DNA of 5,097 nt from JALWZX01 sp964506905 (lineage in GTDB: Bacteria > Patescibacteriota > WWE3 > 2-01-FULL-39-13), in the NCBI GenBank assembly GCA_964506905.1, contig CAZDNW010000027.1, forward strand, positions 1 to 5,097, written 5' to 3'. Numbering within the stretch: the first letter of the stretch is position 1; each line of letters starts with the position of its first letter. The translations under genes and the position numbers were made by a program. Below are positions 1 to 5,097 of this stretch, piece by piece. The notes below the pieces were generated by a model. That model saw only the letters and a list, made by a program, of their open reading frames with translations, ran no database searches and was not told where the DNA came from.

Positions 1-831
1 ATCTTTAATTTGTTGATCAGTTAATTTTTCTGACAAATCTTCTACTTTAAATTTCTTTTTTTGTGGTTTATCTTCATATTCATCTACTAGTTTTTTTATT
101 GTATACAAAACAGCAGTTTTTAATCCAGAATAACTCCATAAGTAATCATTACTATTTGACATCGGACGCGGAAATTTAAAAGCATCTTCATTACCTTCTT
201 GAGCTAGTTTTTCTATTTTAGGACCTGCAGGGTAGGGTAGCCCAATCATTCTTCCAACTTTGTCAAAAGCTTCACCTATCGCATCGTCTATTGTGTATCC
301 AATATGGTTAAAATCAAAATGATTATGCATTAGGTATAAATCAGTATGCCCGCCAGATATTGTTAAAGCTAATAATGGGAATTCAAACTCATCTACACCA
401 GAATAAGATTTGCCATTTTCATCTAGCACTAAGTTGGAATATATATGTCCTATCATGTGGTTTACTGCTATTAATTTTTTGTTGTGTTTTTTTGCTAGGT
501 TCTTTGCGGTTTGAATTCCCGATTCTAATGCTATTGCAAGGCCTGGGCCATAAGTTACTGCAATTGAATCAATATTTTCAATTGTGAATTTTGATTTGGG
601 ATTTTTAGATTGTGGTTGTTGGTTTAGGGCGGCGTTGACATCTTCAAAAGCTTTTTCTAAAGCTTTTGGTAAGAATTCTATATGTTGTCTTTTTGCTTCA
701 CTAGGCACAACGCCGCCCCACTTCTCATAAGTCTTTATTTTAGACCAAAATACATTGGCTAATAGCTTTCTGTCTTCTGTTATTGCTACACTTGTATCGT
801 CGCAACTTGTATCTATTGCTAGTATGTTCAT
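1..831 (-). CDS. tsaD: TsaD, tRNA N6-adenosine threonylcarbamoyltransferase (3' end cut by window edge)
   Basis: TsaD is the catalytic subunit that transfers the threonylcarbamoyl group from threonylcarbamoyl-AMP to A37 of ANN-decoding tRNAs, acting in the cytoplasm with TsaB and TsaE. The ATG is at 831 and 277 codons are visible; the family is usually about 330-345 residues, so the C-terminus, with the last metal-ligand Asp, lies outside. I read the ASKHA-fold N-terminal motif MNILAIDTSCDDTSVAI (1-17), WGGVVP (38-43), YGPGLA (94-99), the metal-binding NHMIGH with His125 and His129, SGGHT (159-163), DDAIGEAFDKVGR (182-194), PYPAGP (199-204) and YSGLKTA (234-240). Compared with the usual family motifs, PSEAKRQH stands where PE-ASR-H is common and YPAGP where YPGGP is common. 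Hydrophilic stretches at about 66-82, 136-150 and 248-262 look like insertions. It lies 83 bases downstream of tsaE on the same strand. No SD is visible upstream of the ATG. Confidence 0.96.
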   Translation of the reverse strand, partial: MNILAIDTSCDDTSVAITEDRKLLANVFWSKIKTYEKWGGVVPSEAKRQHIEFLPKALEKAFEDVNAALNQQPQSKNPKSKFTIENIDSIAVTYGPGLAIALESGIQTAKNLAKKHNKKLIAVNHMIGHIYSNLVLDENGKSYSGVDEFEFPLLALTISGGHTDLYLMHNHFDFNHIGYTIDDAIGEAFDKVGRMIGLPYPAGPKIEKLAQEGNEDAFKFPRPMSNSNDYLWSYSGLKTAVLYTIKKLVDEYEDKPQKKKFKVEDLSEKLTDQQIKD

Positions 832-914
832 TGTTTTGTGTATTTTATTAAGTTTTACTTATTAATTATTTTCTAAATAGCAATTATATTTTAATTACTT
901 TTATCTATTATAAT

Positions 915-1412
915 TTATTGATTGCTATTATCATTCGGTTTGTGCTTTATAATTGTGTTCTCATATACTATTTTTATAACTCTTTCGAATTCCCCATAAT
1001 GTTCAAAATAAACTTTTAAAAGTTTAACATCGTTTCTATCAAATAGTTTGTCTAAATACGAACTAAATCTATCATACCATTCAATTAAAATTAAATTGTG
1101 GTTTTGTATTAAACCTTCAGTAATGATTTCATTTAATTCAGTCTCGGTTTCTAATCTATATAAATCTATATGATGCATAATGTTGTTGTTTTTTAGCTTG
1201 TATTCTCTGTCTATAATAAATGTGGGAGAAATAATAGGTTGATTTACGTTTAATTGCTTCGCGATCTCTTTTACAAGTGTTGTTTTACCAGAGCCTAAAT
1301 CTCCGATTAAACCAATTACCAAAATTTTATTAGTTTTATTATAAGTTTGTACAATTTTACTGGCAATTTTATTTAAGTCTTCTAATGTAACAATTTTTGA
1401 ATTAACTTTCAC
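915..1412 (-). CDS. tsaE: TsaE, P-loop ATPase of tRNA t6A biosynthesis
   Basis: TsaE is the small ATPase that binds the TsaB-TsaD heterodimer and is needed for multiple turnover of the t6A reaction. The 165-residue product matches the family's typical length of about 140-165. It shows Walker A GDLGSGKT (37-44), the switch-like segment ISPTF (61-65) followed by an Arg-Glu-Tyr (69-71), HIDLYRL (81-87), and the hallmark LIEW (109-112), followed by YDRF. The C-terminal part (117-165) ends in a charged Lys/Asn-rich tail. The start is GTG at 1412: an in-frame TAA lies about 25 bases upstream, with only a rare ATT codon between, and no useful internal start precedes the P-loop. The stop is TAA. No SD is visible. 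tsaE lies upstream of tsaD, probably in one transcript, and is divergent from the SPFH gene. tsaB, a common neighbour, does not lie between them. Confidence 0.95.
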   Translation of the reverse strand: MKVNSKIVTLEDLNKIASKIVQTYNKTNKILVIGLIGDLGSGKTTLVKEIAKQLNVNQPIISPTFIIDREYKLKNNNIMHHIDLYRLETETELNEIITEGLIQNHNLILIEWYDRFSSYLDKLFDRNDVKLLKVYFEHYGEFERVIKIVYENTIIKHKPNDNSNQ

Positions 1413-1438
1413 GGAGTTATTGTAACAAATTCTTGATT

Positions 1439-1444
1439 ATTATA
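1439..1444 (-). promoter_or_regulatory. possible -10 box for tsaE-tsaD
   Basis: The minus strand reads a perfect TATAAT here, 26 bases before the tsaE GTG. It would give a leader of about 20 bases. I find no matching TTGACA-like -35 at 16-19 bases, and TATAAT is common by chance in DNA this AT-rich, so this is a position-based guess. Confidence 0.25.
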
Positions 1445-1455
1445 AAGAAAAAGTG

Positions 1456-1527
1456 TTAAATGAGGTTATATATATTTTTTAATTTGCCGTAGTAATCGCG
1501 TTTTGAATTTAAACGTGAGGATATTTT
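1456..1527 (+). repeat. imperfect direct repeat in the divergent intergenic region
   Basis: Two similar blocks lie in the 130-140 base gap between the divergent tsaE and SPFH genes. The first (1456-1480) reads TTAAA-TGAGG followed by an A/T run ending in six Ts. The second (1509-1527) reads TTAAA-CG-TGAGG followed by ATATTTT. They share TTAAA and TGAGG, differ by a two-base insertion, and are about 53-55 bases apart. Between them is a patch richer in G and C (about 1485-1500) than its surroundings. A regulator site or tandem promoter elements are possible; chance similarity in AT-rich DNA is also possible. The GAGG in the second copy is 23 bases before the nearest start codon, too far for a normal SD. 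Confidence 0.3.
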
Positions 1528-1555
1528 ACTACTACAAATTGTTGTGCCTTTAAAT

Positions 1556-2545
1556 ATGAATACCATATATTCAAATACAAATTCTGTTCAGGGTTTTGTT
1601 AGATTTATTGTTTGGATTATTGTAATGCTTTTTGTATTGATACTATTGATTCCTATTGGCGTTTTTTCTCAAAGTGTGTTTAATTCATTTCTAATTTTAA
1701 CTGTTCCTTTATTTATATTGGGACTTTGGATGTCTTCTATTATTGCTAAAATGTTTTATATATTACCAGAGTGGCAAAATATGGTTGTATTAAGATTAGG
1801 AAAATTTGATGGTGTTAGAGGTGCGGGATTCTTTATAATTCCACCATTTATTTATTCTGTAGCTGCAATTATTGATATGAGAATTGAAACAAATCAAGTA
1901 GAAGCAACTGCAACCTTAACAAAAGACAATGTTCCTACAAAAGTTACAGCAGCTATTGAATATAGAGTAGAAGATCCAAAAAAAGCTGTAATTGATGTAC
2001 AAGATTACCGATCATCAGTAACTTGGCTTTCAACTGAAGCATTAAAAAACACAATAGGTAGTTTAGATCTAAAAGATTTACTTAGTGAAAGAGATGAAAT
2101 TGCTAATCAACTAAGACAGCAAATTGATGAAGCTGCTGCAGTTTATGGTGTCGATGTTCGCGCGGTTAGAATAACTGATATAGATACACCAAAGTCATTA
2201 GTTGAAGAGTTAGCTGTTATAGCAAGAGCAAAACGTGCTGCAGAGGCTAAAAGGATTCAAGCTAATGCAGAGGTTGAAGTAGCTCAAAAACTTTCAGAAG
2301 CTGCTGAAAAACTTAATAAAGCAGGCGGTATACGATTAAGAGAATTGCAGGTTTTAAGTGAAATTAGTAAAGAAGAAAGTTCTATGGTTATTATTTATCC
2401 GTATGGTGATAGAGATGGTGCTACAATTGCTGCTGCAAACTCATCAAAAGGGTTAAGTAAAAAAGAAATGGGGCGAGCTGGTATAAAGACAAGAACTCCA
2501 ATGAAAAAAGACTTAACAGGCTTATCAATAAATGATAGTTTATAA
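1556..2545 (+). CDS. slipin/stomatin-type SPFH (band 7) membrane protein
   Basis: SPFH proteins oligomerise on the inner membrane and organise local membrane domains or scaffold proteases and other membrane proteins. From the ATG at 1556 the product has 329 residues. Two hydrophobic segments (about 15-38 and 43-67) form the N-terminal membrane hairpin typical of slipins. The SPFH domain follows: PEWQNMVVLRLGKF (71-84), a Gly-rich GVRGAGFFIIPPF turn, VEDPKKAV (138-145), and the conserved DIDTP (208-212). An Ala/Glu/Lys-rich helix for coiled-coil assembly (about 220-257) precedes LRELQVL (261-267) and the terminal strand MVIIYPYG (277-284). A basic, Ser/Lys-rich tail of about 45 residues ends the protein and is longer than in many slipins. 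A GTG at 1544 would add four residues; neither start has an SD, and I prefer the ATG. The usual slipin partner NfeD is not adjacent. PF04020 and PopT-like genes follow on the same strand. Confidence 0.92.
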   Translation: MNTIYSNTNSVQGFVRFIVWIIVMLFVLILLIPIGVFSQSVFNSFLILTVPLFILGLWMSSIIAKMFYILPEWQNMVVLRLGKFDGVRGAGFFIIPPFIYSVAAIIDMRIETNQVEATATLTKDNVPTKVTAAIEYRVEDPKKAVIDVQDYRSSVTWLSTEALKNTIGSLDLKDLLSERDEIANQLRQQIDEAAAVYGVDVRAVRITDIDTPKSLVEELAVIARAKRAAEAKRIQANAEVEVAQKLSEAAEKLNKAGGIRLRELQVLSEISKEESSMVIIYPYGDRDGATIAAANSSKGLSKKEMGRAGIKTRTPMKKDLTGLSINDSL

Positions 2546-2557
2546 TAGTTATTATAA
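2540..2557 (+). repeat. A/T-only inverted repeat overlapping the SPFH stop codon
   Basis: An 8-bp perfect inverted repeat (TTATAATA / TATTATAA) with a two-base GT centre spans the TAA stop at 2543-2545. It has no G-C pairs and no T-tract after it, so it is unlikely to be an intrinsic terminator. A weak hairpin or chance palindrome is more likely. Confidence 0.2.
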
Positions 2558-2608
2558 TTAGTAATTTGGCTCTGTTGTCTTTATAGTAATAAATTAGATG
2601 TACGTAAT

Positions 2609-2965
2609 ATGAAAATTGTTAAACTTTTAGTTGACATGCTTGTAACGCTTATACTTTCGTCTATTGCAGTGCTAGGTTCGGCTTACATATTTAGTGGTGT
2701 ATCTGTAGATTCAACAAAAACACTTCTAATAGTAGCTGTTGCATTTGGAATTGCAAATGTAACTATAAGACCAATATTACATTTTATATCACTTCCGTTG
2801 TCGATATTAACACTAGGTTTATTTGCTTTTGTTGTTAATGGATTCGTAGTACTTCTTGTTTCGTGGTTTATACCAGGATTCACAGTTGATGGTTTTTTTA
2901 CTGCTATTTTATTTAGTATAGTTATGGGAATTATAAACGTAATTCTCAATGCAATCTTTAAATAA
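2609..2965 (+). CDS. PF04020 family (phage_holin_4_2 / YvlD-like) four-helix membrane protein
   Basis: This is a 118-residue integral membrane protein of the family named after a mycobacteriophage holin but found widely on bacterial chromosomes, where no biochemical role is firmly established. Four hydrophobic helices are visible at about 8-28, 37-57, 67-88 and 95-116. The family signature lies at 53-77: IRPILHFISLPLSILTLG, followed by a hydrophobic run ending in Val-Asn. There is an internal two-fold likeness: SGVSVD (29-34) leading into FGIANVTIRPIL matches PGFTVD (89-94) leading into MGIINVILNAIF. It lies 63 bases after the SPFH gene and 32 bases before the PopT-like gene on the same strand. 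The ATG at 2609 has no SD; a TATAGT hexamer (2582-2587) lies 21 bases upstream. No lysin, spanin or other phage gene is nearby, so the holin label should not be read as evidence of a prophage. Confidence 0.9.
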   Translation: MKIVKLLVDMLVTLILSSIAVLGSAYIFSGVSVDSTKTLLIVAVAFGIANVTIRPILHFISLPLSILTLGLFAFVVNGFVVLLVSWFIPGFTVDGFFTAILFSIVMGIINVILNAIFK

Positions 2966-2969
2966 CTAA

Positions 2970-2975
2970 TATAAT
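2970..2975 (+). promoter_or_regulatory. possible -10 box for the DUF368/PopT gene
   Basis: A perfect TATAAT lies in the 32-base gap after the PF04020 gene, 22 bases before the next ATG. It would give a leader of about 16 bases. No convincing -35 is visible, and the close spacing of the genes also allows simple read-through. Confidence 0.2.
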
Positions 2976-2997
2976 TTTTAATAAACCTCTCATTATT

Positions 2998-3924
2998 ATG
3001 CAAACAAACAATGCAAAACGACTAATATTTACATTTTTAAGAGGTATGGTTATGGGAATTGCAGAGGTAATTCCTGGCGTAAGTGGTTCAACAATGGCCT
3101 TAATAATGGGAATTTATGATAAATTCATTGGATTTTTAGCGCAAATATCAGATTTCGTTAGGGAACTTGTTAAATTGATTTTAATGAAGACATCATTTTC
3201 TGATGTTAAAAAGAAGTTTTTTGAAATTGATTTAAGATTTGGAGTTTTGCTTGGTTTTGGTATGTTTTTTGCATTTGGATTATTTTCTCATGTAATTAGT
3301 TATTTTATTGAAGTATATCCAGTTTATATTTTTGCATTCTTTTTTGGTTTAGTATTAGCGTCTTTGCCAATACCTGCTAGAGAAATGAAAGAAAGAGGTG
3401 TAAAAGAATTAGCAATATTTCTTTTAACATTTTCTATTATCTTTTATTTATTAGGAGTTAGTCCTCCAACTGCAGTAACAGATCCATCGTTTTTGATTAT
3501 GTTTTTAGGCGGTTTTTTTGCAATATCATCAATGTTATTACCAGGAATTAGTGGGTCTTTTATATTATTATTAATGGGTTTATATGGATATGTGATTGAA
3601 GTTGTTAAAGATGCAACAAAACTTCAAGCTTCTACTGAAGACTTATTAAAAGTAATGACATTAGGTTTTGGAATTATAATGGGGTTTCTAATAGTATCAA
3701 AAATCTTAAAGTATCTACTTAAGAATTATCATTCTTATTTAATGGCATTTTTGATTGGTTTAATGATGGCATCTTTAAGAGTTTTATGGCCTTTAAACTA
3801 TGCAGATGAAATGATTATTACACATAATACAGATATAATTGCGTTTGTTGTAGGTGCAATTGGATTTGCTATTGTGCTACTATTGCAAAAAACTTCTATT
3901 AAGAAAGATACAAAAGAATCATAA
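2998..3924 (+). CDS. popT: DUF368 membrane protein, PopT-type undecaprenyl-phosphate translocase
   Basis: DUF368 proteins (PF04018, PopT) have been shown in other bacteria to return the lipid carrier undecaprenyl phosphate from the outer to the inner leaflet for reuse in peptidoglycan and other envelope polymers. The 308-residue product is a polytopic membrane protein of normal family length. It carries two copies of the family's key motif: IPGVSGSTMALIMGIYDKFI (25-44) and LPGISGSFILLLMGLYGYVI (181-200). The segments after them also match each other: FGVLLGF (81-87) through FFFGLVLASL (114-123), and FGIIMGF (224-230) through FLIGLMMASL (251-260). This shows an internal duplication, as expected of a transporter with two related halves. 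Many homologues have SGGT where this one has SGST. The ATG at 2998 lacks an SD. It is the last gene of the co-directional set and converges on the minus-strand gene beyond 3976. The family call is strong; substrate and symbol are transferred from the family. Confidence 0.9.
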   Translation: MQTNNAKRLIFTFLRGMVMGIAEVIPGVSGSTMALIMGIYDKFIGFLAQISDFVRELVKLILMKTSFSDVKKKFFEIDLRFGVLLGFGMFFAFGLFSHVISYFIEVYPVYIFAFFFGLVLASLPIPAREMKERGVKELAIFLLTFSIIFYLLGVSPPTAVTDPSFLIMFLGGFFAISSMLLPGISGSFILLLMGLYGYVIEVVKDATKLQASTEDLLKVMTLGFGIIMGFLIVSKILKYLLKNYHSYLMAFLIGLMMASLRVLWPLNYADEMIITHNTDIIAFVVGAIGFAIVLLLQKTSIKKDTKES

Positions 3925-3975
3925 AAATTTTCGATTATTGAATAAGGATTTTATAAAATAAAGTTTGTTAGATCA

Positions 3976-5097
3976 TTATTCGGATACTCTTATAATACCT
4001 TTTTCAGGTGTGTATTGATAATATTCTTTAATGTCTATAAAACAACCAGTTGTCTGTCCTTGATAACATGCAACTTTGTGGTTTGGATATTTTTTTTGAA
4101 CCTCTTGTTCATACTCTTTCATTGTTTTATCACTAACACCTGCTAGAGATTTTAAATTACTAGCAAAATCAAATTCATCAGTAACATTCTTTTTATTAGT
4201 TTTGACTATGTGCAAGATACTATTTTCATATTTGTAATTTACATTGTAAAGCATGCAATTGCCAAAGTTATAATCTCTTAAATCTGTTATCGTTATAGGT
4301 GTTGTTGAATAGTCAATTAAATACTCATCATATATTCCCTCACATGTATTGTGGGAAATTTTGAATATAGGGGAATTGGGTATTACTTGTATTATGTCAT
4401 TTTGAAAACCACAAGAATGATTTCCAGATAATTTTAAATCTCTAACTAAATCTATGGTATACATTACTTTAGATTTTTCTAAATTTACGAGAATTAAATA
4501 TTTCCCAAATATCATCGCTGCCACATCATCATTTATTAACACCTTATTTGGGTAGTATGTGGTAGGTTTTTTCTCACTAAAGGTTATAAGCCTAAAATGA
4601 TTTTTAGTATTTGGGTCGTCAAAATGTTGATTTTCGAAAACTTTATTAAAATAATCATCTGTATTGTCATCGGTTTTTTCAAATTTTATTTTCTTGCTTT
4701 CATCTGTTAATAGATTTGTGATACTAATACCACCATTTTTGCTTAATTCACACGATCTTTGAGCATAAGCAAAAAACGGAACATTCTTGCCATCTATTTT
4801 GGATGTAAATATGACATTACTACAATAGTTCTCATTTATGTTATAACTATCATAGTTGAATGGCGGGATTGACTTTACTGAGTCTCTTGGATCCGTTAAT
4901 CTTTTCAGATTGAAACAGGCACCATTATAATTTACTTCTGTTTTTAAAACTTTCCCAGTTTCTTGATCAAATTTAATTGGATCGTTGAATTTAATAAGCA
5001 CATTCAAAACCATAGAATCAGGTCCCATTATTAATTTAAATGGCTTTTTGTATTCATCATTTGGAATATTGTTAAATAAAGTTCTGGTATATCCATT
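3976..5097 (-). CDS. hypothetical protein with eight cysteines, N-terminus beyond window
   Basis: I do not recognise this family. The frame is open from the TAA at 3976-3978 to the right edge, giving 373 residues. The first in-frame ATG (5028) is preceded by 23 more codons without a stop or SD, so it is probably internal and the true start lies outside. The protein is rich in Asn, Lys, Asp and Tyr, with short alternating hydrophobic stretches that suggest a mainly beta fold, for example KVLINDDVAAMIFGKYLILV (162-181 counted from the 5028 Met); a beta-propeller-like domain is possible. Cysteines at 38, 69, 93, 206, 229, 258, 321 and 329 (same numbering) are spread out and even in number, not in CxxC pairs, which fits disulfides in an exported protein better than a metal site. 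No transmembrane helix is visible; a signal peptide could lie in the missing N-terminus. The gene is convergent with popT, 51 bases apart, with no clear terminator between. Confidence 0.8.
   Translation of the reverse strand, partial: NGYTRTLFNNIPNDEYKKPFKLIMGPDSMVLNVLIKFNDPIKFDQETGKVLKTEVNYNGACFNLKRLTDPRDSVKSIPPFNYDSYNINENYCSNVIFTSKIDGKNVPFFAYAQRSCELSKNGGISITNLLTDESKKIKFEKTDDNTDDYFNKVFENQHFDDPNTKNHFRLITFSEKKPTTYYPNKVLINDDVAAMIFGKYLILVNLEKSKVMYTIDLVRDLKLSGNHSCGFQNDIIQVIPNSPIFKISHNTCEGIYDEYLIDYSTTPITITDLRDYNFGNCMLYNVNYKYENSILHIVKTNKKNVTDEFDFASNLKSLAGVSDKTMKEYEQEVQKKYPNHKVACYQGQTTGCFIDIKEYYQYTPEKGIIRVSE

Noticed and set aside
360..587. Plus-strand 75-codon open frame with a hydrophobic product
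   Set aside because: It lies wholly antisense to tsaD, whose conserved motifs (NHMIGH, YGPG) are encoded on the other strand here; it is a shadow frame.
832..914. A separate promoter or small gene between tsaE and tsaD
   Set aside because: A TATAAT exists on the minus strand at 912-907 but lacks a -35 and is 75 bases from the tsaD start; no coding frame or RNA structure is evident in this AT-rich gap.
2609..2965. Prophage remnant suggested by the 'holin' family name
   Set aside because: No lysin, tail, integrase or attachment site is present, and the PF04020 family is common on chromosomes without phage context.
2683..3003. Minus-strand 106-codon open frame
   Set aside because: It is antisense to the PF04020 gene, which carries a clear family signature; its product has no recognisable motif.
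3925..3975. Bidirectional terminator between convergent popT and the hypothetical gene
   Set aside because: Only A/T-only matches are found (a 12-bp palindrome at 3948-3959 with no loop and a 6-bp stem with a large loop); there is no GC-rich stem followed by a T-tract.
3976..5028. Complete 350-residue gene starting at the ATG at 5028
   Set aside because: The frame continues open for 23 codons to the window edge with protein-like composition and no SD at 5028, so this Met is more likely internal.
1..5097. Alternative genetic code with TGA as Trp or Gly
   Set aside because: No in-frame TGA occurs in any gene, TGG encodes Trp and GGN encodes Gly at conserved motif positions; all visible stops are TAA, so nothing supports recoding.

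Overview
This is an AT-rich bacterial window (roughly 30% GC by eye) with five protein-coding genes on two strands. It contains no RNA gene, insertion sequence or CRISPR array that I can see. The genes read cleanly with the standard bacterial code: Trp is encoded by TGG, there is no in-frame TGA, and all four visible stop codons are TAA. None of the five visible or candidate starts has a convincing Shine-Dalgarno sequence. An AT-rich, small-genome lineage such as Candidate Phyla Radiation/Patescibacteria, or another lineage with weak SD use, would fit. The sequence alone does not fix the taxon.

Left part (1-1412, minus strand): tsaE followed by tsaD, two components of the machinery that makes the universal tRNA modification t6A (N6-threonylcarbamoyladenosine at position 37). 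TsaE is complete. TsaD begins at 831 and runs off the left edge, so about 60-80 C-terminal residues are missing. The third bacterial subunit, TsaB, which often lies between or beside these two, is not in the visible stretch.

Middle (1413-1555): a divergent intergenic region of about 130-140 bases. It separates the t6A pair from a plus-strand membrane gene set and holds a possible tsaE promoter and an imperfect direct repeat.

Right-centre (1556-3924, plus strand): three closely spaced membrane-protein genes. They encode a slipin/stomatin-type SPFH protein, a small four-helix PF04020 ('phage_holin_4_2'/YvlD-like) protein, and a DUF368 protein of the PopT type, a family shown to recycle the undecaprenyl-phosphate carrier across the membrane. 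Their co-orientation and short gaps (63 and 32 bases) suggest shared transcription. A joint role in membrane organisation or envelope-lipid recycling is an inference.

Right edge (3976-5097, minus strand): a convergent, N-terminally truncated gene for a protein of unknown function with eight cysteines, probably exported. Its reading frame stays open to the window edge, so the first in-frame ATG at 5028 is probably internal.

I did not find a clearly novel system. The most interesting items are the SPFH-PF04020-PopT neighbourhood and the unrecognised Cys-containing protein.
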